A stretch of DNA of 64,000 nucleotides from Enteroscipio rubneri. GTDB taxonomy: Bacteria; Actinomycetota; Coriobacteriia; Coriobacteriales; Eggerthellaceae. Of this stretch, positions 1 to 9,032 are shown piece by piece. How positions within the stretch are numbered: the first letter of the stretch is position 1; each line of letters starts with the position of its first letter. The stretch covers positions 39,122 to 103,121 of the forward strand of contig NZ_PPEK01000011.1 in NCBI RefSeq assembly GCF_002899715.1, in the 5' to 3' direction. The notes under the pieces were generated by a model that worked only from the letters and a program-made list of their open reading frames with translations, made no database searches and was not told the DNA's origin. Position numbers and translations under genes: made by a program.

Positions 1-3000
1 GGCCACCGTCACGACGTTCGAGCTGCCCGTGACCGACGCGTCGGGCGAGGTCGCCTTCACGCCCAGCTTCCACTGCCGCCCGTAATCTTCGGAGGTCACC
101 TCATGTATCAGGGTCGTCGTGTAATCCTTGCTAGCATCGTTAAGCGTAACCGCTTCGCCTTCGGGCTGCCAATCCGGGTCGCCCTCGCACCAGGAGTACC
201 ACTGCAACTCGGCAGCCGTCGGGAACTTCCCGCTGTTCGCTACATAGGAGGCCGAAAGCGTAACCTTGTCGCCCAGGTCGGCAGCAGTCTTGTCGGCCGT
301 GACCGTCCAAGTGCCCACCTCGGGGCTGGGCAGCGTATGGACTTCGACCGTTTCCGGCGTTGTGGCGATCGTGCTGTTTCTCTTGCGGGAGTCGACCGTG
401 CTCACGGACGCGCTGTAGTACGTAGAGGGGGACAGGTTTATCGTCGCCTCATAGCTCGTCTTGCCCGCTTCCACCGGGACGATTTGCTTGTAGCTCCCCG
501 CCTTCACCTCGTATTCGCGCACCGTGCCCTCGGCAGGCGCGTCCCAGCAAACCGTTGCATGGTACGACCCCACATCCTTCACCTTCAGGTTCTGCGGCGC
601 GGTGGTGTTGTGGACAACGGGAAGGGGCGATGACGTCTTTGCTGTACCAGTGACGACGTAGTCCAGTTCTCCCTCGTCGGTAAGGGCCCACACCCGGGCC
701 TCCACCTTCACCCACCACGCTTTCATCGGATCCCATTGCTTCTCGGTCACGAAGTCCTCCGGGAAGTTCATCGAGTCGGATTCCGTGGTGGCGAAGTGCG
801 AGTACCCCCCTTTGCTGTCCTTGTTCTCATTGAGATACCACGAGTACTGGACGGCATGCTTGCCGTCGTTGTAGTTCGCCCAATCGTAATCCACGGAAAT
901 TTTGTCGTTCCGCTGTTCGGAGGGGAGGTAGGCCGTGCAATAGGCATCGTTCCACGTAAGCCCTGTCGCGCCCGTCGTTTTGAAGGTACGGTAATTCGAG
1001 TAATCGCTCTTCAAACCCGCCGTTTCGGCACGCACGCACGCGCGATACTCCACCTGAGGATCAAGGGTGGTTTCGTAGGAGTACTCGGTCGTCCAATCGG
1101 TTTTCTCCTCTACCCAGTCCCCTCCTCCCGGTTCTTTGCGCTCAATGCTCACGGCAAAGCCCTCGGATGTCATGAGACTCCCGCCGCCGTCTAACCACGT
1201 CCACTCAAGTTTCACGTGCGTATCGTCTGTCACCCTCGGCTGTGCCATCTCCGGCTCGGCAAGGTACACCGACAGTTCTTTCGAGTTATTGCCTATCACA
1301 CTGTCGGGTGACGGCGGCGAGGACAGCCTCACCCGGAAGATCGCTTCATCAAACGCTATATCGGCATTCAGCGTGGTATACAGGCGCGCGGTCTTGCGGT
1401 CGTCGCTCCACGCAACACGGGTGTCCACGGGCAGGTCGGCCCAATTCACGCCGTCCCAGCTGTCACTATACTGCCATCGGACCTGCACCGGACGGCTTTC
1501 GGGCTGCGGCTGCTCGTACTTCGCGTCCACGACCAGGTTGAACGGCTTGTTAAGGGGTATCTTGCTGAAGGTCTCAAAAGAGCACGGTTTATTGTCGAGC
1601 GTCACCACGTCATCGACCGTCATCTTCGGCACCGTGATGCTGACCGGCACGCTATCTGCGTAGGGAACTACGAACGGTATGCGGTACGGCTCGCTTTCCC
1701 CCTCGTAGGTGTCTTTCCCGTAGGAACGATAGAACGTGCGGGCCACGCACAGCTGGTAGGTTTGCCCCTCCTTCAAATGCTGGTCCGCCAAATTGAAGGA
1801 GCGCATGTCCGCAACGTACTCCTTCTTTGACACGGTATCGTCGCCCTCGATCCACACGTTATAGGCGTAGTCGTTCGGAATGAGATTGCTCTCGGGCGAC
1901 GGGGCGTCGCCTATGAGCAACGGGATGTCGCCCTGTATGATCCCGGATACGTCGTAGGTTCTCGTACCCAAGATCTCATCTGTTTCACTGTTGTTGCTGG
2001 ACTCGTCGTCTTTGACCAGCCCGACGACTGTCACGTTCGCTTCCGATTGCGGAATTTGCAGCACGATGTTCGCAGAACTGGTATAGAGGGTGCCCATAAG
2101 GTTGTCCAGCTCGTAGTAGTCTATCTTGAGGCGGTAGTCGCCTATGGCCTGCTTTGGGGATTCGAGCAAGAAATAAACTCGGCTCCTGTAGTCAGAATGG
2201 AGGAGGTCGGTAACCTCTTTGTAGCTATCGTCCGAGTCCTCCCTGTACTGCAGCTGCACCGAATAGCGGTAGCAATTGTCGAACGGGTAGAGGGTGGCGA
2301 AACCAAAGGAAATCCGCTGATTCACGTCCTTGGCAAGAGCGGAAGCCAAGAAATCTTCGGGCTGGATGGTAATATCGAACGGCAGGCTCGTATCGGCCCA
2401 CTGCGCGTACAGCGTGACGGTCCCGCTCTTTACGAAGTCGTACAGGTTATCGGAGCTTTCGCTGATCCACTCGGCCTTCGAGTCGTTCCCATCGGGCATG
2501 GTCGCCCAGCCCAAAAACGCGCGCGTGTCGTTTTTGTCCTCGCTGTTGACGCACGTAGCCGTGGGCAGCGCGCCTACCGGTTCGCCTTTCACGAAGGTCT
2601 TGGTCACGTCTTTCGGATCCATGGAGCAGGTATTACCGGCAGGTTCGTTCAGGTTGAACTTCACAGTAGCCGAGGAGGGCACGCAGTAGGCGTAGAAAAT
2701 GGGGTCGCCGCCGTAGATGCGATCGTGTATATCGTCCGGATTGGCCTTGTATTCCTTCGGCGGCTTGCTCCACGTGCCGCTCGCGTCAGGCGCTTCGAGC
2801 GTCCAATAGGCCAGGCTGTAGCCCTTGGGCGCATCGGCATTCTTGCTGGAAAAAACCGTGTTCCAGTAGGCGTAGCCGTACGCGTCCCTCGCGCGCTCGC
2901 TGTTCATGGGGTTTATCAACGTAATCTTGATGTCCTTGCCGACGCCGACGCCCTCAAGTACCCTGCCGCCATCGCCTATGCACATTTCAGGATCGCTATT

Positions 3001-4254
3001 GGTATACCCGTGGGTAATGTCGAGAGTAATCATGCTGACGATGCTGCCGTTGCACGCGCTACCGCCGATGGCGTCCGCCGGCACGCTGCCCTCTAGAGTC
3101 TCGCAGCTGGTAATCTTAAATGACGAGGGCACCGCGTACCCGAAAAGGCCGCCGGCATGCCCGGCTTCTGCGGCGTCGGTTTTGATAGCGCCTGAGTTGT
3201 AGCAGGACGAAACAGAACGCGCATAACCGTCGAGGGTGTCGGCGAATCCCACCAAACCGCCGGAGTATCCGATACTGCTCGAGCTATAGATTTCCCCTTG
3301 GTTGTAGTCGTGATGAATGCTAAAAGTGGTCACTATATACGACAGATACCCCACCAAGCCTCCGGCGCATCCCCCGATTGTTTCTGGCTTGCCTTGATTA
3401 TTGTTGTCATAGACCGTGGGGAAGCTGCCGCCCATCGACTTGACCTCGCCGTTGTTCGAGCAGTACTCCAAACCACTTGCCTTAGGCTGGGCCGGGATCC
3501 TATCGCTGCACTTCACAAGGCTGCCCACCATGCCGCCAGCGTGCCCCTCCAAGGACAGGATTTCGCCGAAGTTCGAGCAGCGCTCGATGACGATACCGCC
3601 TTTGTCGTTGTTATTGTCGAAATACGAGCCTATGAAGCCGCCGGCACTCGGACCGCCCTGCACGTTCGCCTGGTTCGTGCAATCCCTTATCTCGATTCGG
3701 CGGTCATCGGAAGAGTCGCCCTTCGTGCCGATGCTCCCGAACAGCGTGCCTGCGTTGCCGCTGTAACTCACCGAGCCGATGACGTGGAGGTCCTTGATCG
3801 TTGTGACGCCCGTGTCGCCAGCCTTGCCGCCGGTCTGGAAGAGGGCGCTGTGGCTGGTAAGCTGGAGCTCGATCAAGTGCCCGTTGCCGTCGAGCTTGGC
3901 CACTTGCAAGTCGGGATGGTTCATTCTGTCGACGACGGCGTCGTCGACGACCCCGCCGTATTCCGCACCATCGGGGCCAGGGGCGGTGAGGTCATTCATG
4001 AGGCGCGCGTACTGCTGGCGCTCTTGGTCCTTGCTCATGCCGTTCAGGCTGTTGCACCACGCAATGAGGTCTTCGGTGCTGTAGATAAGCGTGGGCTCGT
4101 CGGCCGTGCCTTTTCCTTGCAGCTGGGCCGCGTAGGCGGGCGAGGGAGCCGCAAGCGCGGCGAACGCGAGGATCGCGGCGATCATGCCCGTCGTGAGCAG
4201 CGCGGCGAACGCCAGCCGCTTGTCTTCATGTTCACGCCTCAGTACCCGGCCCAT
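1..4254 (-). CDS. Large secreted surface protein with GLUG, InlB B-repeat and Fn3-like domains (3' end outside the window)
   Basis: The minus-strand frame is open from the ATG at 4254 to the left edge, giving 1418 codons without a stop. The N-terminus has charged residues, a hydrophobic stretch and an AYA-A cleavage site near residue 43, so it is probably exported. From about residue 195 to 400 there are at least five GLUG-type repeats (GGFIGSY, GGMVGSL, GGLVGYL, GGLVGFA, GGLFGYA). An InlB B-repeat-like unit follows at about 530-620, running from VKFNLNEPAGNT through FLGWATM to TLYAQW. The remainder looks like a series of Fn3/Ig-like beta-sandwich modules (about 1000-1100, 1215-1300 and 1315-1418). 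Such architectures are typical of actinobacterial adhesins; the ligand is unknown. A GC-rich SD-like stretch lies just upstream. A pair of LytTR-type direct repeats 73-106 bp upstream suggests control by the neighbouring two-component system. The C-terminal anchor, if any, is outside the window. Confidence 0.85.
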   Translation of the reverse strand, partial: MGRVLRREHEDKRLAFAALLTTGMIAAILAFAALAAPSPAYAAQLQGKGTADEPTLIYSTEDLIAWCNSLNGMSKDQERQQYARLMNDLTAPGPDGAEYGGVVDDAVVDRMNHPDLQVAKLDGNGHLIELQLTSHSALFQTGGKAGDTGVTTIKDLHVIGSVSYSGNAGTLFGSIGTKGDSSDDRRIEIRDCTNQANVQGGPSAGGFIGSYFDNNNDKGGIVIERCSNFGEILSLEGHAGGMVGSLVKCSDRIPAQPKASGLEYCSNNGEVKSMGGSFPTVYDNNNQGKPETIGGCAGGLVGYLSYIVTTFSIHHDYNQGEIYSSSSIGYSGGLVGFADTLDGYARSVSSCYNSGAIKTDAAEAGHAGGLFGYAVPSSFKITSCETLEGSVPADAIGGSACNGSIVSMITLDITHGYTNSDPEMCIGDGGRVLEGVGVGKDIKITLINPMNSERARDAYGYAYWNTVFSSKNADAPKGYSLAYWTLEAPDASGTWSKPPKEYKANPDDIHDRIYGGDPIFYAYCVPSSATVKFNLNEPAGNTCSMDPKDVTKTFVKGEPVGALPTATCVNSEDKNDTRAFLGWATMPDGNDSKAEWISESSDNLYDFVKSGTVTLYAQWADTSLPFDITIQPEDFLASALAKDVNQRISFGFATLYPFDNCYRYSVQLQYREDSDDSYKEVTDLLHSDYRSRVYFLLESPKQAIGDYRLKIDYYELDNLMGTLYTSSANIVLQIPQSEANVTVVGLVKDDESSNNSETDEILGTRTYDVSGIIQGDIPLLIGDAPSPESNLIPNDYAYNVWIEGDDTVSKKEYVADMRSFNLADQHLKEGQTYQLCVARTFYRSYGKDTYEGESEPYRIPFVVPYADSVPVSITVPKMTVDDVVTLDNKPCSFETFSKIPLNKPFNLVVDAKYEQPQPESRPVQVRWQYSDSWDGVNWADLPVDTRVAWSDDRKTARLYTTLNADIAFDEAIFRVRLSSPPSPDSVIGNNSKELSVYLAEPEMAQPRVTDDTHVKLEWTWLDGGGSLMTSEGFAVSIERKEPGGGDWVEEKTDWTTEYSYETTLDPQVEYRACVRAETAGLKSDYSNYRTFKTTGATGLTWNDAYCTAYLPSEQRNDKISVDYDWANYNDGKHAVQYSWYLNENKDSKGGYSHFATTESDSMNFPEDFVTEKQWDPMKAWWVKVEARVWALTDEGELDYVVTGTAKTSSPLPVVHNTTAPQNLKVKDVGSYHATVCWDAPAEGTVREYEVKAGSYKQIVPVEAGKTSYEATINLSPSTYYSASVSTVDSRKRNSTIATTPETVEVHTLPSPEVGTWTVTADKTAADLGDKVTLSASYVANSGKFPTAAELQWYSWCEGDPDWQPEGEAVTLNDASKDYTTTLIHEVTSEDYGRQWKLGVKATSPDASVTGSSNVVTVA

Positions 4255-4326
4255 ACCGTACCCCGTTCTCGCAGGAAAGCACACTTCAAGCAAAGTTTAC
4301 CGAGGTACAAGGCCGAAAACTGCCTT

Positions 4327-4360
4327 CTGGCACGAAACGAATCCTCCTGGCATGAAACGC
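4327..4360. promoter_or_regulatory. LytTR-type direct-repeat pair 1
   Basis: CTGGCACGAAACGA at 4327-4340 and CTGGCATGAAACGC at 4347-4360 match at 12 of 14 positions and are exactly 20 bp apart, so they lie on one DNA face. LytTR domains of the AgrA family bind paired direct repeats about two helical turns apart. The pair lies upstream of the leftward surface-protein gene. That the adjacent regulator binds here is inference. Confidence 0.6.
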
Positions 4361-4603
4361 ATCCGCCGCCATCCTCGAGCGGCGGGAGAAGACAGGGACG
4401 CTGCCACCCTGAACGAAGGCCACAGGCCGGGGCTGAAGGACCTGCAATAGGAAGCGCCGCGAGGTGCGCCGCCGTTCTCCCGCCCGCTCAAGATGGCGAT
4501 GGCTGGCCTGTTGAACATCGGCGGCGGTTTCGCGAAGAGGCGCGGTATACTGGGGGACGAGCGGCGCTTGGGGTCGCGCAGCACGCTCGGCTCGGCATTC
4601 GGG

Positions 4604-4637
4604 CTGGCACGAAACGCGCCGATCTGGCACGAAAACA
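4604..4637. promoter_or_regulatory. LytTR-type direct-repeat pair 2
   Basis: CTGGCACGAAACGC at 4604-4617 and CTGGCACGAAAACA at 4624-4637 have the same core, orientation and 20-bp period as the pair at 4327-4360. They sit 45-78 bp upstream of the regulator's ATG, a position suited to autoregulation. Confidence 0.6.
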
Positions 4638-4681
4638 TCCGTCGCTTTTCAACGATACCGCCAAAATGGAAAGGAGGTTCC

Positions 4682-5476
4682 ATGACGCGCCGCATAACCG
4701 ATATGCGCCGTTCAGGCGAACCCCTCCCTGCCGGCATGTATCGAAGAAAGAGACCGATGAGAATCGCCATCGTTGACGACTGCGCACCCGATGCCAAAAC
4801 CCTCGAAGACGCGATCCGCTCCCACCTGGACAAGCGAGGACGCACCTGCGAGATATGCCGCTTCCGCGGCGGCGACGACCTGTTCGAGACAGCCGACGCG
4901 CTCGCCTTCGACCTCGTGTTCCTGGATGTGTTCCTGGACGGCGCCAACGGCATCGACATCGCCGAACGGCTGCGGCGCGAGAACTACCCCGGCCTCATCA
5001 TCTTCACCACCGTGTCCAGCGAACACGCCGTGGACGGGTTCCGTGTGCGCGCGTTCCACTACCTGACCAAGCCGTTCACGCCCGACGACATCGCCGCCGC
5101 CCTGGACGAGGCAATCGAGCGCCTCGCCGGAGACGAGACCATGCTGCGCATCCACGACGGATCGGCCGTGATCAACGTGCCGCTGTCGCAGGTGCGCTCC
5201 ATCACCGCCGACGGGCACTACTTGAACCTCAACACCGCGAACGGGCCGCTGCGCTGGCGCCAGTCGTTCGGCCGGCTCGCGGACATGGTGGCGCCATATC
5301 CGCAGCTGTTCGCCTGCAACCGCGGCATCATGGCGAACCTCGCCCACGTAGACGACCTCACCGACGACGGCTGCTTCCTTATGGACGACGGCTCAAAGCT
5401 GCCCGTGCGCCGCTCGTCGCGCGCCGAGGCACGCAGCCGCTATTTCGACTATCTGTTCACCCACGTGCGGAGGTAG
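4682..5476 (+). CDS. LytTR-family response regulator (AgrA/LytR type)
   Basis: The CheY-like receiver begins at the family-typical MRIAIVDD (ATG at 4757). In that numbering the acidic pair is D7/D8, the phospho-acceptor is D57 in VFLDV, and the conserved lysine lies in LTKPF. The C-terminal ~100 residues form a LytTR DNA-binding domain, with HYLNL and a late FACNRGIMANL segment. I chose the upstream in-frame ATG at 4682 because it has a strong SD (AAGGAGG, 4-nt spacing), while 4757 has only a weak GAAAGAG. This adds 25 basic residues; a start at 4757 is a real alternative. The kinase gene follows after 6 bp, so the two form a two-component operon. Likely targets are the surface-protein gene to the left and the operon's own promoter, both carrying paired repeats. 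Confidence 0.88.
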   Translation: MTRRITDMRRSGEPLPAGMYRRKRPMRIAIVDDCAPDAKTLEDAIRSHLDKRGRTCEICRFRGGDDLFETADALAFDLVFLDVFLDGANGIDIAERLRRENYPGLIIFTTVSSEHAVDGFRVRAFHYLTKPFTPDDIAAALDEAIERLAGDETMLRIHDGSAVINVPLSQVRSITADGHYLNLNTANGPLRWRQSFGRLADMVAPYPQLFACNRGIMANLAHVDDLTDDGCFLMDDGSKLPVRRSSRAEARSRYFDYLFTHVRR

Positions 5477-5482
5477 GCTTCC

Positions 5483-6913
5483 ATGGGAGAGGACGTTGCC
5501 GGAGGGCTTCTGTGGTACGTCGTGCGCAATGCACCTACGTTCCTGGCGATGTTCTTTCTCATGCTGCTGGCAGTGCGCGGGCGGCTGCGCTTTTCTCTCA
5601 AGGCAACCGTGGGCATGGCGCTGGGCATCGTCGTCGCCGTCAGCCTGGCCTGCGGCATCGGCGTGGCTGCCTTCGCCGGCGAGGAAGGGGTCTGGGCGAC
5701 GGTTCCCGTGCTGGCCGTGTCGCTGCTGTCGCTGGCCGCGCTGACGAAGCTGCCGTGGGGCAAGCGCCTGTTCGTGTTCTTCAGCGCTGCGACCGCCGCC
5801 GCCATCGCCATCCTCACCTACGACGTGCTGCTGCGCACGGTGGCGCTGGAATGGAGCTTCGGGGTGCGGCGCGTGCTGGACGCCGTCGTGTGCTCCGCGG
5901 GCCCGCTCGTGCTGGCGCCGCTGTTCGCGCGAACCATCCGCTGGGGCGTCGAGCAGGTGGACGACCCCGCGCTCTGGCGGCGCTTGGCCGCCGTGCCCGC
6001 GGGGTTCTTTGTGGCGGCGAACGCGCTGTATATGTTCGCCTACGCGGTGGAGTTCCTCTCGAGCGGCGCCAACGCGTTGTACGCGCTGGCGGTGGGCGTG
6101 CTGGCGTTTCTGATGGTGGCGTCGTACCTCATGCTGTTCTCGGCTCTGCGCACCGTCATGGAGAACGCGCGCCTGCGCGAGGCGGCTCAGCTGGAAGAGC
6201 TGCAGCATGAGCGCTACGAGAACCTGCGGCGCACCCTGCGCGAAACCGCCAAGGCGCGCCATGACTTCCGCCATCAGCTGCTGGTCATTCGGTCGTTCGC
6301 CGAAAAGGACGACGTGCGAGGCCTGCGCGCATACCTCGACGAGGAAGGGGCTGGCCAGGCGCAACGCGAGTCGGGCGCCTACGCGCTCAACTTTGCTTTA
6401 GACTCCGTGGCCGCGCATTTCGCCGAGCGGGCTCGAGCCTGCGGTGCCGATGTCTCGCTCGCCTTCGCGCTGCCCGAACGCCTGCCGCTGCCCGAAGCCG
6501 ATTTCTGCATGGCGATGGCGAACCTACTGGAGAACGCCGTGGAGGCCTGCGAGCGCGCGGCGACGGAGGGCGCGCAGGGTTCGGGGAGCGCGCGGGCGGG
6601 GACGGACGGCCGATCGGCGTTGCCGGACGGGGCGCGCACGCTCTTCATGGACGCCGAAGTGCGGGTCGAGGGCAGCGCCGTGCTGGTTTCCGTGCGCAAC
6701 AACTGCTCGTCCACCGATGCCCGCGCGTTGGCCGCCGCGGCGCCAAACGGCGTGCTGTCGAGCGGCGCACGCTCGGCCAAGCGGGAGGGCGACGGCATCG
6801 GGCTGGCCTCGGTAGCCACGATGGCGAAGCGCTATCGGGGAGAAGTACGGGTTGAAACCGACGAGCACGCGGCGACGATCCGCGTGCTGCTGCGCGCAGG
6901 CGGGGCGCGCTAG
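5483..6913 (+). CDS. AgrC-like membrane sensor histidine kinase (GHKL/HPK10)
   Basis: The N-terminal ~220 residues are a polytopic membrane region with six or seven hydrophobic helices and no large extracellular domain, as in peptide-sensing kinases of the AgrC/ComD class. A coiled linker leads to the H-box KARHDFRHQLL; H260 is the expected phosphorylation site. The GHKL ATPase domain has the N-box NLLENAVEACERA and the G-box GIGLASV. The protein has 476 residues. An SD (GGAGG) overlaps the regulator's stop codon. No agrB/agrD-like signal genes are visible next to it, so the ligand is unknown. Confidence 0.88.
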   Translation: MGEDVAGGLLWYVVRNAPTFLAMFFLMLLAVRGRLRFSLKATVGMALGIVVAVSLACGIGVAAFAGEEGVWATVPVLAVSLLSLAALTKLPWGKRLFVFFSAATAAAIAILTYDVLLRTVALEWSFGVRRVLDAVVCSAGPLVLAPLFARTIRWGVEQVDDPALWRRLAAVPAGFFVAANALYMFAYAVEFLSSGANALYALAVGVLAFLMVASYLMLFSALRTVMENARLREAAQLEELQHERYENLRRTLRETAKARHDFRHQLLVIRSFAEKDDVRGLRAYLDEEGAGQAQRESGAYALNFALDSVAAHFAERARACGADVSLAFALPERLPLPEADFCMAMANLLENAVEACERAATEGAQGSGSARAGTDGRSALPDGARTLFMDAEVRVEGSAVLVSVRNNCSSTDARALAAAAPNGVLSSGARSAKREGDGIGLASVATMAKRYRGEVRVETDEHAATIRVLLRAGGAR

Positions 6914-7406
6914 CGTCTCAGGGCGTGTTTGAGCGTGTCAAATCGCTCGGCGTACCGCCGCCGGCCATGCGCACGGTCCAGCCGATGGGGTCGGACATGT
7001 CGATTTCCGCGCAGGTCACGCACGCCTCTGCGACGGAAGAGATCTCGACAATGATTCGCCACATGTTTCACGTGAAACATCGCGTTGCCCATCGCGCGGA
7101 GGCTTCCGGCTTCGATGCGCCAATAGCGCCCCGTTCGTTCGCATCCGATTGCCGGTTGGGGCAGGTGCTTTCGATACTCGACGGAAAAGCCGCCTGGACG
7201 CGGCCGTCGGGCTTGCCCCTCCCATCCTCGCAGAGCTCGGAGACGGCGTTCGTGACTTGAAAAGCCGCACTCGTTTCGTGCACACGATTGCGCGGGTTAT
7301 GCGGGCGCGCCGGAGACTATGATGATGAACACGCATATCTATGCGCGTTCGCCAAGCGGTCGCAATGCGAGGCCCGCGTTCGCGGCCGAGAAAGGAGGCG
7401 GTACGC
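6914..7406. other. Intergenic region with one parS, no gene seen
   Basis: About 490 bp. It contains one exact parS (7064-7079) and a single CGTTTCGTGC element near 7272, the reverse complement of the LytTR-type repeat core, about 130 bp before the Hint-protein gene. A weak partner lies about 21 bp further on. No credible coding sequence or terminator is apparent. Confidence 0.5.
7064..7079. other. parS site 1
   Basis: Exact TGTTTCACGTGAAACA, the canonical ParB nucleation palindrome, symmetric over 18 bp. It is about 26 kb from parB. Confidence 0.85.
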
Positions 7407-9032
7407 ATGACCGCTCTCGACGCTCTCCGTTCCCGCAGAAACCTCGATGACAGCGTGATGCTCGATGCTTCGGACCTCGCGTTCTACCGTGACGGCGTGC
7501 TCGCCCTGTACGGCGGAGAGGACGAAGCGCGCGAGCGCTTTCCCCAGCTGTACCGGGCTTTGCAGGAAGCCTGCGAGAACCTGCCTGCCCCCAACCGGCT
7601 CGGCGAGCCCACCGACTTCGTCGACGGCGCGCTCATCGATGCCGTGACGTGGAATCGCGAGGACAACAGGCTCACGGTGCGCGCCGTCACCTCGTTGGTA
7701 GAGCCAGCCTACTTCATCGACGAGCACATGGAGGTGCGCACGGGCGCCGGTGAAATCGTGGGCGGTTTCGCGCAGTCCACGACGGACACGTGCCACAGCG
7801 AGCTGGTGTTCGAGACGGATTTCGATCCGGCCGAGTTCTCATCCACCGTGCTGGAGATCGATTACGTCTCCAACTGGGTGACCGCCGGCAATCGCCGCCT
7901 GAACACCATGCTCACCAGCAAAGACGCGCATGAAGAAGCGTATCTTTCCACGCGGGTCAAAGCCGTGCACGTGCTGAGCCCTGTCAAGAGGGTGCAGGGC
8001 AAGGCCGCGCCGATCAACATCTGCTACAACCGTTTTCCGCTGGGCGAAGAGGACGTCGACTACCTGTACCAGGGCAAGGTGTTCGATCCCTACAACGGCC
8101 AGCAGCGCCTGTTCGCTCCCGTGTCCGCCTGGGTCGAGTTCGAGCTGGACGAGCAAGGGCGCCAGGATTCGTTCAAACGCATCGACATCACCACGTTCAA
8201 GTTGAAGATGGACTGCCAGAACGGCATCTCCCGCTACGAAATCAGAGGGCGTGAGACGAATGTGGAGCACCATTTCGTCGCGCAGCCTGACGCGGCCAAG
8301 ACCTATGCCAGTGGCTTCAGCTTCGATCTCGATCCCGACTGGAAAGCGAACGTGCCCTCGCGGCGCTGGCCTGCACGCGACCGCGTGGACATGCTGATGG
8401 AAGTGAAGTTCGAGCACGAGAGCGGCGACCCTGGGACGATCGAGCTCACGACGATGGCCGATCGGTCGCAGGCGAACGTCGGCAAGGTGGACTGGATGAA
8501 TCTGCTGTGGGGCTGCCTGCGCAAGGACACGCGCGTGCTCATGGCCGACGGCTCGCAGCGTCCGGTGGAAAGCGTGCGTGTGGGCGATCTCGTGCAACGC
8601 GACGCTCAGGGAGGCGTTGCCGCAGTGAGCGACGTGGTGAGGGGCTTCGAGGAGAACCTCGTGGCGTTCAGCACGGTGGACGGGCGCCAGCTCGTGTGCT
8701 CGCGCAACCATCCCCTGGTCACAAGCGAGGGAACGCTGCCGGCCGAGCAGGTGCGCGGCAACTGCCGCCTGTACGGCCCGGGCGGCGAGGCGCTCGTGCT
8801 GAACGGCATTTGGGACGTGCCGGGCGACGAGGTGTACAACCTGTGCCTCGACGAGGCGGCGGACGGCTCCGGGCGCGAAGGCGGCACGTTCTTCGCCGAG
8901 AACATCCTCGTGGGCGACAACAACATGCAGGCGTTCCTCGCCTGGGGGCAGAGCAAGGAGGCGCTTGCCGACAACCCCTTCCTCGCGGAGTGCGAGGAGA
9001 AGAACCGCCGCTGGAACGGGGGGCGCTCATGA
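7407..9032 (+). CDS. Protein of unknown function with C-terminal Hint (intein-like) domain
   Basis: 541 residues from an ATG with a clear SD (AAAGGAGG). The first ~365 residues match no family I recognise; they are acidic, soluble-looking and lack a signal peptide. From residue 370 there is a Hint-type domain. C370 starts block A (CLRKDTRVLMADGS, then VGDLV), NHP with H435 fits block B, and VYNLCLDE plus FFAENILVGDN fit the last strands. The usual intein C-terminus (His-Asn followed by Cys/Ser/Thr) is replaced by Asp-Asn-Asn-Met at 504-507. Full splicing is therefore unlikely, while N-terminal acyl-shift cleavage at C370 stays possible. Only 34 residues follow, so there is no toxin domain. 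The stop overlaps the next start (ATGA), so the two proteins are probably made together. Confidence 0.75.
   Translation: MTALDALRSRRNLDDSVMLDASDLAFYRDGVLALYGGEDEARERFPQLYRALQEACENLPAPNRLGEPTDFVDGALIDAVTWNREDNRLTVRAVTSLVEPAYFIDEHMEVRTGAGEIVGGFAQSTTDTCHSELVFETDFDPAEFSSTVLEIDYVSNWVTAGNRRLNTMLTSKDAHEEAYLSTRVKAVHVLSPVKRVQGKAAPINICYNRFPLGEEDVDYLYQGKVFDPYNGQQRLFAPVSAWVEFELDEQGRQDSFKRIDITTFKLKMDCQNGISRYEIRGRETNVEHHFVAQPDAAKTYASGFSFDLDPDWKANVPSRRWPARDRVDMLMEVKFEHESGDPGTIELTTMADRSQANVGKVDWMNLLWGCLRKDTRVLMADGSQRPVESVRVGDLVQRDAQGGVAAVSDVVRGFEENLVAFSTVDGRQLVCSRNHPLVTSEGTLPAEQVRGNCRLYGPGGEALVLNGIWDVPGDEVYNLCLDEAADGSGREGGTFFAENILVGDNNMQAFLAWGQSKEALADNPFLAECEEKNRRWNGGRS

Larger units (their letters stand above)
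4255..4681. promoter_or_regulatory. Divergent intergenic region between surface-protein gene and LytTR regulator
   Basis: About 430 bp with no convincing gene. It separates the leftward surface-protein gene from the rightward LytTR/kinase pair. It holds two pairs of near-identical 14-bp direct repeats, each pair with a 20-bp period, listed separately. A strong SD (AAGGAGG at 4671-4677) closes the region. Confidence 0.6.

Noticed and set aside
103..4776. Plus-strand open frames of up to about 490 codons at the left edge
   Set aside because: They are shadows. The minus-strand frame across the whole region is open, starts with a signal peptide and has recognisable GLUG and InlB repeats.
8514..8931. 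Active splicing intein
   Set aside because: The C-terminal splice residues are missing and there is no convincing C-extein, so only a Hint-type domain is claimed.
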